A stretch of 64,000 nucleotides of DNA from Neomoorella stamsii (GTDB lineage: Bacteria; Bacillota; DSM-521; Neomoorellales; Neomoorellaceae): the NCBI RefSeq assembly GCF_002995805.1, contig NZ_PVXL01000065.1, forward strand, positions 1-64,000. The letters are read 5' to 3'. Every line of letters begins with the position of its first letter. Position 1 is the stretch's first letter. This document shows, piece by piece, positions 32,647-40,780 of this stretch. The position numbers were made by a program, and so were the translations under genes. Under the pieces are notes generated by a model, which worked only from the letters and a program-made list of their open reading frames with translations, was not told where the DNA came from and did not search any database.

Positions 32647-32662
32647 GTTAAGTATGCCTAAC
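32647..32662. promoter_or_regulatory. Palindrome GTTAAGTATGCCTAAC upstream of feoB
   Basis: An inverted repeat in the 116-base gap between feoA and feoB. A similar element, ATTAAGTATGGCTTAAT, lies at 33487-33503, beyond the other side of the feoA genes. The shape resembles DtxR/MntR-family operators, but no such regulator is seen here. Confidence 0.4.
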
Positions 32663-32723
32663 ATCAACTTACATCATCTTGCTGACATACACTCCCTGCC
32701 TGCAAAAAGGATTACCCTTGCCC

Positions 32724-32975
32724 TCAACCTACTTCTTCTACCATAATCTTATGGGCCATACCTCTCCCGATTGCCAGGCGGCCGCCCCCTGAACCATTCC
32801 CTAGCGAAACAATTATGGGTCCAAAGTTATCATTGCGGATAATCTTAATGGTTGACCCGCGTACCAGGCCCAGCTCTGTTAGCCGGCGACGCAAACTTAT
32901 GCCGCCAGCGACTTCTTTAATAACTGCCTCCCGGCCTGTATTTAAAAATTCCAGGGGTAATAACCCGCTGCTCAT
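32724..32975 (-). CDS. feoA: FeoA domain protein
   Basis: An 83-residue SH3-like FeoA: REAVIKEVAGGISLRRRLTE then LGLVRGSTIKIIRN and GRLAIGRGMAHKIMVEE. FeoA is a small cytoplasmic partner of FeoB. The start at the second Met (MSSGLLPLEF) has AGAGGTG upstream and avoids a 20-base overlap with the preceding feoA copy. Two FeoA proteins per FeoB are often seen in clostridia. Confidence 0.9.
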   Translation of the reverse strand: MSSGLLPLEFLNTGREAVIKEVAGGISLRRRLTELGLVRGSTIKIIRNDNFGPIIVSLGNGSGGGRLAIGRGMAHKIMVEEVG

Positions 32976-32994
32976 AACTGAACACCTCTTAACA

Positions 32995-33249
32995 TTAATT
33001 GAGTTGCTCGACAAAAATAGCGGCTGCTTCTTTTTTGCGTAAGCTCAAATGGTAACCCTTTACTTTTACTTCTATAGGGTCGCCCAGAGGAGCTGCTCCT
33101 GCGACAGCCACTTCAGTACCAGGAACTACTCCCATGTCCAAGAGCCGGCGGCGGAGTTCGCCGGTAGCGGTAATTTTAATCACCTTGCCGCGGGCACCCT
33201 TTTCCAATTCGCTTAAGGCCCGTGTGCTAATAGTTTCTAAAGCCTCCAT
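32995..33249 (-). CDS. feoA: FeoA domain protein, first gene of feo locus
   Basis: An 84-residue FeoA paralog: ARGKVIKITATGELRRRLLD then MGVVPGTEVAVAGAAPLGDP and YHLSLRKKEAAAIFVEQL. The ATG at 33249 has AAAGGAGG upstream and is preferred to the longer frame. Its leader contains a perfect nine-pair inverted repeat (33272-33294) and, further up, a Fur-box-like element next to the promoter. Confidence 0.9.
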   Translation of the reverse strand: MEALETISTRALSELEKGARGKVIKITATGELRRRLLDMGVVPGTEVAVAGAAPLGDPIEVKVKGYHLSLRKKEAAAIFVEQLN

Positions 33250-33271
33250 GACAACAGCCTCCTTTCCTTCT

Positions 33272-33369
33272 TTAAGCAAATCAAGTTTGCTTAATTTTCA
33301 TTAATAGATAATGACATTCATTCTCATTAGGTTAATAAAAAAATACCACACAGGTAAATAAATTGTCAA
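33272..33369 (-). promoter_or_regulatory. feo promoter, Fur-box-like site and leader hairpin
   Basis: Minus strand TTGACA (33364-33369), 18-base spacer, TATTTT (33340-33345). Downstream, TGAGAATGAATGTCA (33312-33326) fits the 7-1-7 Fur box at most positions. Close to the start codon lies the perfect repeat TTAAGCAAA-N5-TTTGCTTAA (33272-33294). From 33370 to 33665 I see only the palindrome at 33487-33503 and a weak plus-strand promoter (TTGACT...TATAAT, 33597-33623) for the vapB relic. Confidence 0.6.
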
Positions 33370-33665
33370 GCCCTTTCTTAATTAATCAAATAGAGTTAGC
33401 AGGAGTTAAATTGCACTTAACTTACATCCTCCCTATTTTCCCCGCTTTCACTCTACATCAACTCCGCTTTTGTGCTTATTTTCACTATTAAGTATGGCTT
33501 AATTCGCTTTTGCTGGTATTCTGCCTCGCAGGCGCCCGGTAATCCTGGGGTTTTTTGGCGTGGCCCACCTCCTATCTGGCGCAAATAATGTGCAATATTG
33601 ACTAGCTATAACTTGGGATATAATTATGGTAAGACGCGACTTACTTTTGTGGAGGTGTAGTAAAA

Positions 33666-33928
33666 TTGCAGGGTATGATAAAAGTATCCAGTAAAGGCCA
33701 GATTGTGTTACCTGCCAAATTAAGGAAAAAAACATGTATAAAAAAGGTGATATTTTAATTGTTAACCTGGTGGGCGATAAAGTTGTAATTGAACCACTTA
33801 ATAAATCCAAAAAAGAAGATTGGCAGCAGATACTTGAAGAAACAGCAGGAATCTGGCCGCATGTAGACTCAAAGTATGTCGAGGAACTCCGTTTAGCTGC
33901 CCAAAAAAGATTGGAGGAAACCCTGTGA
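33666..33928 (+). pseudogene. AbrB/MazE-type (VapB-like) antitoxin, frameshifted
   Basis: A TTG start with GGAGGTG upstream opens MQGMIKVSSKGQIVLPAKLR, the swapped-hairpin AbrB domain of VapB antitoxins, but the frame stops after about 30 codons. One missing A in a run of six (33750-33756) explains it: restoring it gives a join to KKGDILIVNLVGDKVVIEPL and the rest to 33928. The C-terminal part (WQQILEETAGIWPHVDSKYV) is the toxin-binding tail. The gene is a homopolymer-frameshift pseudogene or contains a sequencing error. Confidence 0.8.
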
Positions 33929-34011
33929 AGGTAATATTTGATACGAATATTTGCATTGATCACCTGCGCGGTTTCAGGCCTGCTACCGATTATCTTTCCA
34001 GGGCATTTTGA
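33925..34011 (+). pseudogene. VapC-type PIN toxin, N-terminal fragment
   Basis: GTG overlapping the antitoxin stop codon opens VKVIFDTNICIDHLRGFRPA, the first strand and catalytic Asp of a PIN-domain ribonuclease, then stops after 28 codons. About 100 residues with the other acidic catalytic positions are missing. The neighbouring molybdate transporter gene ends 21 bases further on, so the rest was deleted. Confidence 0.82.
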
Positions 34012-34031
34012 TTTTATCCCTGGAATTGTTG

Positions 34032-35096
34032 TTAAAACGGGAAAACATTAATGGCGGCCGGCGGGATAGAGCAGTAAACTGTGCTGCCCGGCGCCAGGGT
34101 ACAACCTTTATCTTCCCTGGCAACAACCAGCGCGACAAGCCTTTCGCCGGCATCGATTATTACCCTGGTCAGTAAGCCCCGTGGGTAAACCGCAAGCACC
34201 TTTCCCGGCAGGCAGTTCCCGGGCTGGGGCAAACTGCTCACCAGGATATGCTCCGGCCTGACGGAAAAACCGGCCCGGCCGGTTAAATTCGTCTCTACTT
34301 GCAGCAGCGCCTCTCCCAGGGTGACGTATTTCCGGCCGCCGCGCAGGATAATCTCGCTGTTATAAATATTTTCCGCCCCGACAAAGCGGGCTACCGCTGC
34401 CGTCCGCGGCCGGGTAAAGATTTCCTCCGGTGAGCCCACCTGGAGCAATTTTCCCCCCATTATAACCCCAATGCGCTCACCCAGGTATAAGGCTTCTTCA
34501 AAATCGTGGGTTACATGAATAATGAGGGTGCCAGTAAGCTGGTGCAGGCGCTTTAGCTCCTGCTGGAGCATCTCTTTTGTACAGGGGTCCAGGGCTGATA
34601 GGGGTTCATCCAGTAAAAGGACCCGGGGCTTCATTATTAAAGCGCGGGCCACGGCCACCCGCTGCTGCTCGCCGCCGCTTAAAGTATATGGAAGACGCCT
34701 GAGAAGGTGGGCGATACCAAGCAGGGACACCACGGCTTTTAATTCCCTTTTTATCTCGTCACAAGGCAATTTTTTGTTTTTAAGCCCGAAGACAATGTTT
34801 TCCCTGACGTTTAAATGGGGGAATAAGGCATAATCCTGATAAACAAAACCGAAGCGCCTTTTTTCCGGCGGCCAGGCGGTAATATTTTCTTCCCCCAGCC
34901 ATATCTCGCCGGCATCCGGGGCATGCATGCCGGCAATAACCTCTAAGAGGACTGTTTTACCGGCACCCGTCGGCCCCAGGATAACGAAGTATTCTCCCGG
35001 AAAGACTTCCAGAGATATATCCCGGAGTTGAAACTCGCCTGTCTTTTTAGTTATCCGGAATAGCCGCAGCGAACGTCCAGGCAATCGTTCTTTCAC
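34032..35096 (-). CDS. modC: Molybdate/tungstate ABC transporter ATP-binding protein
   Basis: A 354-residue ATPase: Walker A GPTGAGKTVLL, Q-loop VYQDYALFPHL, signature [15 protein letters not shown], Walker B VLLLDEPLSALD, switch HVTHD. The C-terminal 110 residues form the regulatory beta domain of oxyanion importers. With the permease and lipoprotein upstream it makes a ModABC/WtpABC-type importer; molybdate versus tungstate cannot be told from the sequence. It overlaps the permease gene by four bases. Confidence 0.88.
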   Translation of the reverse strand: MKERLPGRSLRLFRITKKTGEFQLRDISLEVFPGEYFVILGPTGAGKTVLLEVIAGMHAPDAGEIWLGEENITAWPPEKRRFGFVYQDYALFPHLNVRENIVFGLKNKKLPCDEIKRELKAVVSLLGIAHLLRRLPYTLSGGEQQRVAVARALIMKPRVLLLDEPLSALDPCTKEMLQQELKRLHQLTGTLIIHVTHDFEEALYLGERIGVIMGGKLLQVGSPEEIFTRPRTAAVARFVGAENIYNSEIILRGGRKYVTLGEALLQVETNLTGRAGFSVRPEHILVSSLPQPGNCLPGKVLAVYPRGLLTRVIIDAGERLVALVVAREDKGCTLAPGSTVYCSIPPAAINVFPF

Positions 35097-35893
35097 AGGC
35101 CCGGCACCCGCTCGTACAGCTTTACCCCTGCCCGTTCAAAAACGGCCAGGGAAATAGCGGCGATCAGGATCAGGATGGCCGCCGAGGCCATCAGGGCCTC
35201 CATGTCGCCGGTAGCCATATTTAAATAGATAGAAATGGGCAGGGTTTCCGTTTTAAACCTGGTGGCGCCGGCCAGCATGAGGACGGCGCCAAATTCCCCC
35301 AGGGCCTTACCCCAGGTGAGAACCAGCCCTGCGAGGATATTATTTCGTATTAATGGTAAAGTAACCTTTAGAAAAGCCCGGGCCGGGGTACAGCCCAGGG
35401 TCCGGGCCACATATTCCAGGCGGATATCCACGGCCTCGATAGCAGCCTTCAGGACGGTAATCAAGGCAGGAAGATTGACGAAAAATTGGGCCAGGATGAT
35501 CCCGGGTACGGTAAACACAAAACGTAAACCCATCCTGGCCAGGATTTCGCCAAAGGTCGTAGTGCCAAAAAGCAGGAGCAGGCAAACGCCGGAGACAACG
35601 GGCGGCAGGGTTAAAGGGATTCTGAGAAGATTGGCTGCTATACCCTGGCCCGTCAGGTTGTAGCGGGCCAGGGTATAGGCCACCGGCATAGCTACCAGCA
35701 GGCAGGCGGCTGTTGAAACTATAGATGTTAACAGGCTGAGCCTGATGGCGAAGACCAGTTCCGGCGCCTTCAGAGAGGCAGGAATAATGTAAGGAATACC
35801 CCTTATCAGCACAGTACTTACGGCTGCTAAAATAAAGAGCACTACCATTGAAGTTATCAACACGTTAACCATTTTAAAAAGTTTTGCCCCCAA
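35093..35893 (-). CDS. modB: Molybdate/tungstate ABC transporter permease
   Basis: A 266-residue permease with about six membrane helices of the ModB/CysT type. The EAA loop reads EYVARTLGCTPARAFLKVTLPLIRN, with FGAVLMLAGATRFKTETLPI a little further on, both characteristic of molybdate/tungstate systems. It couples to the ATPase encoded immediately downstream. Confidence 0.9.
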   Translation of the reverse strand: MGAKLFKMVNVLITSMVVLFILAAVSTVLIRGIPYIIPASLKAPELVFAIRLSLLTSIVSTAACLLVAMPVAYTLARYNLTGQGIAANLLRIPLTLPPVVSGVCLLLLFGTTTFGEILARMGLRFVFTVPGIILAQFFVNLPALITVLKAAIEAVDIRLEYVARTLGCTPARAFLKVTLPLIRNNILAGLVLTWGKALGEFGAVLMLAGATRFKTETLPISIYLNMATGDMEALMASAAILILIAAISLAVFERAGVKLYERVPGL

Positions 35894-35912
35894 GGTTTTC
35901 CCCCCTGTAACC

Positions 35913-36725
35913 TTACGGGTTAACCGGCTTGTAACCCCATTTTTGCCAGATCTGGTAGGCCGGCGCCGAAGCTATAAATTCAGCCAGTTGTTGGGCAAGC
36001 TCCTTGTCTTCAGAACAATTCAGCACTGCCACCGGCACTGTTTTGACGTAATCCTTTAATTCGGGTACTGCTACCAGATCAAGCTTGTCTTTTGCCCCCT
36101 GGTAATTTTCCTCCCAGATCACGGCGGCGTCGGCCTGTTTGGTGCTTAAATACACCACCAGCTCGTTTGCCGTCGGCGTCCTGACCACCACATTTTTATC
36201 TACTGTCTCCAAAAGGCCATGCTCTTGTAAGAGCTGGTCGGCCAGCTTGCCGATAGGATTGGCCTGGGAATCACCCAGGGCTACTTTCACTCCCGGCCGT
36301 CCCAGATCGGCTAATTTGTGGATGCCGGCGGGGTTGCCTTTCGGTACCGCCAACACCGGGATGTGATAAACAACATTCTTTTCCCATGCTACCAGGTTTT
36401 TTTCTATAACAGGCTTTAATTCCGCTATATCCCCCGGCAGGTAGACGTCTCCCTGCCCGGTTAACAGGATCTGGTTGTTGAGCTGGGCCGCGCCGCCAAA
36501 GGTATAGGTAACCTTTATCCCGGCTTTGGCTTGAAAAGCGGCACCAATTTCCTCGACCGGATTTTTGAGGCCGGCGCCGCTATAGACTAAAAGGGAGCGT
36601 CCAGCCGCGTTGTCCGCCTTATTATTCCCTCCCGCCTGGCCCTGGCTTTTACCGCAGCCGGCAAGCACCAGCAACCCAAACAAAAGTAAACCCAGTAATA
36701 ATGTGCCAGATTTTGATACCCTCAC
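35913..36725 (-). CDS. modA: Molybdate/tungstate-binding lipoprotein
   Basis: A 270-residue ModA/WtpA-like binding protein. The start is the GTG at 36725, which has GGGAGGAAATACA upstream; a longer frame runs into the preceding gene. The signal peptide ends in the lipobox VLAGC, so the protein is anchored outside the membrane. The domain begins LLVYSGAGLKNPVEEIGAAF, with FGGAAQLNNQIL and the later NPIGKLADQLLQEHGLLETV and AAVIWEENYQGA typical of the family. It delivers the oxyanion to ModB. Confidence 0.9.
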   Translation of the reverse strand: MRVSKSGTLLLGLLLFGLLVLAGCGKSQGQAGGNNKADNAAGRSLLVYSGAGLKNPVEEIGAAFQAKAGIKVTYTFGGAAQLNNQILLTGQGDVYLPGDIAELKPVIEKNLVAWEKNVVYHIPVLAVPKGNPAGIHKLADLGRPGVKVALGDSQANPIGKLADQLLQEHGLLETVDKNVVVRTPTANELVVYLSTKQADAAVIWEENYQGAKDKLDLVAVPELKDYVKTVPVAVLNCSEDKELAQQLAEFIASAPAYQIWQKWGYKPVNP

Positions 36726-36750
36726 TGTATTTCCTCCCATAATCCAATTA

Positions 36751-37479
36751 TCAATGCCCAAAAGAACAATACTGCTCGTAACCGGCCAGGCGGGCAATGC
36801 CGCTGATGGTTACCCCGTAAAAGATAACTGGTTTTTTCCCAATTAGAGCAAGAAGGGTGTCGTTTACTGCTGTCGTACCGGTAGCCAGGACCAGATCACT
36901 CCAGTCGATAATTTCTTCTGTATGCCGGGCGTCTTCTATCATAACTCCGCCTTTGCGTTGCCCGACGTTATCCGGGTCCAGGTCGGTTACCCGGATCGGG
37001 AAATGACCGGCCAGGCAGGCCACCATAGCCGGCTGCAGGCCAATAAAAGCAATCCGAGGGCTACCAAAGCGTTCCCGCACGTATTCAACCAGGCGGACGG
37101 CGCAACGGCCCGGTTCTTGATCGCGGCAGTGGACGGTCTTATCTACCAGCTTTAGGTGCCGCATGACGGCGTTCAGGGTGGCGATAAATATGGCCCGCTC
37201 GTAGTTGTTACGTAACGGCAGGGCCATGACTTCCTTGAGGGTGCCCTGGTAATTCCCCGGCATATCGGTATACGCCTGCCCGCAGGCGTCCTTAAAGCTG
37301 GCCTGGATCATAGATTCTTTACCCTTCAAAAGGGGAAAGTCCCGGCGTTCCGGCCGGCCGATGGCTTCTTCGGGGGTCAGGGGCCGGGCGCTGACCACCT
37401 TGATTTCTTCCTCGCCGCTTAGGTGCCTGTCTTTTACCAGTCTGTATAATTTTTCTCTGATGCCTTCTAAGAACTGCAT
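36751..37479 (-). CDS. DUF364/DUF4213 (putative heavy-metal chelation) protein
   Basis: A 242-residue protein whose N-terminal half has DMPGNYQGTLKEVMALPLRN and whose C-terminal Rossmann-like half contains RIAFIGLQPAMVACLAGHFP, VTDLDPDNVGQ and DLVLATGTTAVNDTL, the DUF364 core. The family is repeatedly found with molybdate/tungstate transporters and has been described as a putative metal-chelating enzyme. It is the first gene behind the Moco-type riboswitch and precedes modA. Confidence 0.86.
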   Translation of the reverse strand: MQFLEGIREKLYRLVKDRHLSGEEEIKVVSARPLTPEEAIGRPERRDFPLLKGKESMIQASFKDACGQAYTDMPGNYQGTLKEVMALPLRNNYERAIFIATLNAVMRHLKLVDKTVHCRDQEPGRCAVRLVEYVRERFGSPRIAFIGLQPAMVACLAGHFPIRVTDLDPDNVGQRKGGVMIEDARHTEEIIDWSDLVLATGTTAVNDTLLALIGKKPVIFYGVTISGIARLAGYEQYCSFGH

Positions 37480-37517
37480 CTAAAGCTATCCCCTTTCCTG
37501 GCTAATCAGCAACAAAT

Positions 37518-37549
37518 TAAAAACCCCGTCTCCACGGCGGAGCGGGTTA
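37518..37549 (-). terminator. Riboswitch-linked intrinsic terminator
   Basis: Minus strand AACCCGCTCC...GGAGACGGGGTT (imperfect stem) followed by TTTTTAATTTG, between the Moco-type aptamer and the DUF364 start codon. A possible anti-terminator arm is the GTTAGCTATAGG / CTATGGC segment just upstream (37553-37585). Confidence 0.7.
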
Positions 37550-37593
37550 ACTGAAAAAGCCATAGCTCTCTCCTATAGCTAACCCCCTCCTTT

Positions 37594-37702
37594 TCAATAC
37601 CTGGAAGGCATACCCGTTTCCCGGTACACCCCGTGGACCAGCGGTCCAGGCCAGCCTGCCATGGGTTGCTCCTTTAGGCCAGGATGGCTCGGAGGATTGT
37701 AT
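37594..37702 (-). promoter_or_regulatory. Moco-type riboswitch (molybdenum/tungsten cofactor)
   Basis: The minus strand reads CCTCCGAGCCATCCTGGCC, AAAGGAGCAACCCATGGC, an internal variable hairpin (GGACCGCTGGTCC and ACCGGGAAACGGGT) and GCCTTCCAGG, in the order known for the Moco RNA motif. The closing helix pairs CAATCC with GGTATTG. It controls the DUF364-modABC operon by a downstream terminator. A mini-hairpin GCAGGAATCTGC lies near the 5' end at 37744-37756. Confidence 0.85.
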
Positions 37703-37917
37703 ATCTAAGCATATGTTCTTTATATAGTATTCGCTGTAAAAAAGCAGATTCCTGCCGGAATACCTAACTTTATAGTACCGCCCAAAACAGATCCCCTGTG
37801 CCCCTGTAGGAGGTCGCCTTTGATCCTGCTCCGAACGCTATGGAAATTCCTGTAACAAGCATAGGTATGTGGTGGCCTAACCCTCCGCTTCAATATAACA
37901 TTCCCTGGCAAGCAGAG

Positions 37918-37953
37918 TAAAAAAATAACCCCTGGCGACTATTCTACCAGGGG
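37918..37953 (-). terminator. Intrinsic terminator of the selenium cluster
   Basis: Minus strand ACCCCTGG-N11-CCAGGGGT followed by TATTTTTTT, just after the TusA-like gene. Confidence 0.92.
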
Positions 37954-37974
37954 TTTCATATGAAGGAAGCCAAT

Positions 37975-38193
37975 TCAGCTTTTATTGGGGGTCAATAATA
38001 GCCGGTAGCCACCGGCCACCTTTTCCACCTGGACCTGATAACCCCGGTTTTCTGCTAGGCGGGTCACGTTTTCTTTGGAGGTCTCGTTATCGGTCAATAC
38101 TGCCAGGGTTTGGCCCGGGTTTTGTTCCATGGCCTTTTTTGTCTTTACTACAGGTATGGGACAGGAAAGCCCGCGCACATCAACTTCCACCAT
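37975..38193 (-). CDS. TusA/SirA-like (YedF-type) sulfurtransferase protein
   Basis: A 72-residue TusA-fold protein: VDVRGLSCPIPVVKTKKAME with the conserved CPxP active-site motif near residue 11. It starts at 38193 with AAGGAGGAGATG upstream; the longer frame overlaps the neighbour and is rejected. Beside a YedE-type transporter and a DUF3343 gene it probably belongs to the selenium-metabolism set, where YedF-like proteins are thought to carry selenium or sulfur as a persulfide/perselenide. Confidence 0.88.
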   Translation of the reverse strand: MVEVDVRGLSCPIPVVKTKKAMEQNPGQTLAVLTDNETSKENVTRLAENRGYQVQVEKVAGGYRLLLTPNKS

Positions 38194-38221
38194 AAAAACA
38201 TCTCCTCCTTTTATCCTGAAG

Positions 38222-39100
38222 TTACCTGGTGCAAATACCGCTCCAACTGCAGAGATTTTCCCTGAAAACACCGGGCAACTGCTCAATGATTTCGGCAACA
38301 CTGGTGGCAGGCGTCGGGTTTGCCCTCTGGCCTGCTGCCCGGTTGGCTTTTGCGCTGATGCTGGCCGCCTGGCCCGGATCCAGCCCGGCATAAGCGAAAG
38401 CAGTGACCATACCGGTGATGGTATCGCCCGTGCCGCCTATGCACTCCATTTGGGGAACATCCGGCTCTTTAATCTCATCAGCGATAACTCCATCTTTTAC
38501 TATATAATCGACAGCTCCTTTAACCAGGAGGCATTTGGCCGCACCCCCGTTAGCATAAGCGCGTTTAATTAGATCGGGTACGCGGGCGAAGGCATCCTCG
38601 AACAGATGGCGGCTGATATAAGCCGGGTGGACGGCTTCCGGGTCGGCCAGGAAAGCAATTTCACTGGGGTCCGGGGTGAAAATATCAAAGTAGGGCGCTA
38701 CACCTGCCGCCTTGGCCGCGTACATGGAGCCGGCATCGGCAATTAGCACCGGCCTGGGGCGGCATTTTTCTACTGCGGTATAGAGCTTTTGCATTAACGT
38801 AACGATGGGTAGACAATAATGGAGAGCTAAAACCCTGGGCGCCAGCTCCTCTATATGTTCAATCAGATACTGGTAAATCAACCTGCTTCCTTTTCCTGTA
38901 CCAATATCGCCTGCCAGCAGTACCCGGGGCGGTTCCAGCCCAAGGTGACAGGTAGTGGCCAGAGCCGCACTTACCATGGCCATTGTCCCCTGGGTACAAG
39001 GCAAATAATGGCCGTCGACCCGAAGTTTTTTCCCTTCCTTTTCCACCCGGCCAAAGATTAGGGGCATGTCTGTTACTGGGACGGTCCCGGCAATAAGCAT
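38222..39100 (-). CDS. Ribokinase-like / NAD(P)HX-dehydratase-like kinase family protein
   Basis: A 292-residue protein of the ribokinase superfamily (YjeF C-terminal-like). Visible: LLAGDIGTGKGSRLIYQYLI, VLIADAGSMYAAKAAG, FDIFTPDPSEIAFLAD and CIGGTGDTITGMVTAFAYAG, the last being the phosphate-binding anion hole with catalytic Asp. It starts at an ATG overlapping the stop of the DUF3343 gene (TGATG), so the two are translationally coupled. Its substrate is unknown; the setting in a selenium cluster is recurrent in anaerobes. Confidence 0.8.
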   Translation of the reverse strand: MLIAGTVPVTDMPLIFGRVEKEGKKLRVDGHYLPCTQGTMAMVSAALATTCHLGLEPPRVLLAGDIGTGKGSRLIYQYLIEHIEELAPRVLALHYCLPIVTLMQKLYTAVEKCRPRPVLIADAGSMYAAKAAGVAPYFDIFTPDPSEIAFLADPEAVHPAYISRHLFEDAFARVPDLIKRAYANGGAAKCLLVKGAVDYIVKDGVIADEIKEPDVPQMECIGGTGDTITGMVTAFAYAGLDPGQAASISAKANRAAGQRANPTPATSVAEIIEQLPGVFRENLCSWSGICTR

Positions 39101-39651
39101 CACCTGGGCGCTACCCCTTTCCAAATTTCTAAAGCCTTTTCCATGGCGCGGTCGAGCATCAGGGCGCACAGGGTACGGCCTTCGTCCTTGGGCCTAGGAG
39201 CTGCGGCCAGGTGAGTGCCCACCAGCCTGGTATAAAGATAGGGGATATCTGGACAGCCACCACCGGAAATATTAACTATCACACCTGTCTTTATATCAAA
39301 AACAAGTTTCATATTACCTGACTTTATCATAATGTGCTCTGCAAACCGGGTTACTTTTTCTACCTGTAGGGGTTCCATCTCGCCCTTGCAGGGATAAATA
39401 CCCATGAAGGACACCCTGCCGGTAAGAGCTCTGGCTACTGCCGTTTGCTCGACCAGGTCGATTTCCAGGGCCAGGTCGCAGCCTTTGCGCATATCGGGCG
39501 GGGGCGCTACCAGTTTGCAGTCGAAGCCGGCTTTTTTCAACACCTTTTCGGCTTTCATAGCTTCTTCCACCGTGGTGAAAATCACCAAACCCCTGGCGTC
39601 AGCAGTTCCGGCCCGGGCCTCTAAGCTTTTTTTCAGCCAGCTTAAAACCAT
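39100..39651 (-). CDS. DUF3343 domain protein
   Basis: A 183-residue protein. The N-terminal part (GLVIFTTVEEAMKAEKVLKK then AGFDCKLVAPPPDMRKGCDL) is a DUF3343 domain, which accompanies selenium-metabolism genes (putative Se carrier or regulator). The C-terminal 80 residues (HIMIKSGNMKLVFDIKTGVI, GGGCPDIPYLYTRLVG) form a second domain I do not recognise beyond its CPDIPYL motif. Lies between yedE and the kinase gene in one operon. Confidence 0.78.
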   Translation of the reverse strand: MVLSWLKKSLEARAGTADARGLVIFTTVEEAMKAEKVLKKAGFDCKLVAPPPDMRKGCDLALEIDLVEQTAVARALTGRVSFMGIYPCKGEMEPLQVEKVTRFAEHIMIKSGNMKLVFDIKTGVIVNISGGGCPDIPYLYTRLVGTHLAAAPRPKDEGRTLCALMLDRAMEKALEIWKGVAPR

Positions 39652-39674
39652 TTGGCATTCCCCCGCTTATTACG

Positions 39675-40736
39675 TTAATCTAGACTCTCCCGCATAAAGA
39701 AACCGACGCCGGCGGCGAAAACCAGACCTATTATTACAGCTGTGGGCCCGAAGGGGCCGGGGCCCTGGGGGCTGGAGGCAATTTGGAAATTGTGGGCAAA
39801 GGCAGCCCCTGCCAGCATGCCCATTATAGACACTCCTGCGTCGGTGTCACCTTCACCAGCGAGAACTGTTTGCCGCAAGGGACAGCCGCCCAGCAAGGTA
39901 GCGGTAAGTCCGGCCAGGGTCATTCCTAAAAAATTCCATAATTGATTTGTATGGGCCACGGGCTGGCCCGCAAAACCGATGTTAATTTTACCAAGGATGG
40001 CGTTAACTACAAGAGCCCCCGCAAAAAAGGCCGCGATGCCACTGAAGAGGTAGGTATCCTTTACCAGGAAAAGATCGCGCCAGCCGCCGACAAAACACAT
40101 CCTGGTTCTCTGGGCTAAAAAACCGATAATTAAACCTGCCGTCAGGGAAACTCCCAACAGGGCATGGGCAGCGCCGGGGCCTTCCTTGCTGAAGAAAATA
40201 AATGAGGGCCTGGCAATAGCAAGGAGGAGCAACCCCAGCATGAAGAGCGGCATCAACGAGCCGGCCGCTGTATAGGTAGATTGCCAGCGGCCCAAGTTGA
40301 AACCTCGCTTGAGAAAATAAATACCCATCAAAGCACCTGTCACTACCCCCGCCAAGCCGGCGACAGCGTTCAAGTCACCGCCGGCAAGGCGCAATACAAC
40401 CCTTACCGGGCATCCTAAAAACACTAGAGCCCCGATCATGAAAAAGGCGCCCAAAAAGAACCGTACCAGGGGTGCCGAGCCACCGCGGGCCCGGAATTCA
40501 CCGAAAACAAGGGCGGACAGGAAGGCCCCTAAAGCGATCCCCATAATTTCCGGCCGCAAATACTGGACTATCGCTGCCCGGTGCAGACCCAGGGCGCCGG
40601 CAATGTCCCGGTAGAAACAGGCGATACAAATGCCCATATTGGCGGGATTGCCAAGGTAGGTCATAAAGGCTGCCAGGGCACCGCCAACAAACCCTGCCAT
40701 AATCATGAAGTTCTTTGGCGAAAAAACCCTATTCAT
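39675..40736 (-). CDS. yedE: YedE-type selenium-metabolism membrane transporter
   Basis: A 353-residue membrane protein of the YeeE/YedE family with nine or ten helices. It has the two internal repeats, each with a small-residue/Cys loop: MGICIACFYRDIAG and RTRMCFVGGWRDLF, plus VFLGCPVRVVLRLAGGD and LLGGCPLRQTVLAGEGD. The combination with TusA-like, DUF3343 and kinase genes matches YedE-related selenium clusters. It would import a thiolated or selenium compound. Promoter at 40781-40827. Confidence 0.9.
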   Translation of the reverse strand: MNRVFSPKNFMIMAGFVGGALAAFMTYLGNPANMGICIACFYRDIAGALGLHRAAIVQYLRPEIMGIALGAFLSALVFGEFRARGGSAPLVRFFLGAFFMIGALVFLGCPVRVVLRLAGGDLNAVAGLAGVVTGALMGIYFLKRGFNLGRWQSTYTAAGSLMPLFMLGLLLLAIARPSFIFFSKEGPGAAHALLGVSLTAGLIIGFLAQRTRMCFVGGWRDLFLVKDTYLFSGIAAFFAGALVVNAILGKINIGFAGQPVAHTNQLWNFLGMTLAGLTATLLGGCPLRQTVLAGEGDTDAGVSIMGMLAGAAFAHNFQIASSPQGPGPFGPTAVIIGLVFAAGVGFFMRESLD

Positions 40737-40780
40737 TTATTAAAACACCTCCGGTTAACATCCATTTCTATCCGCCGGAA

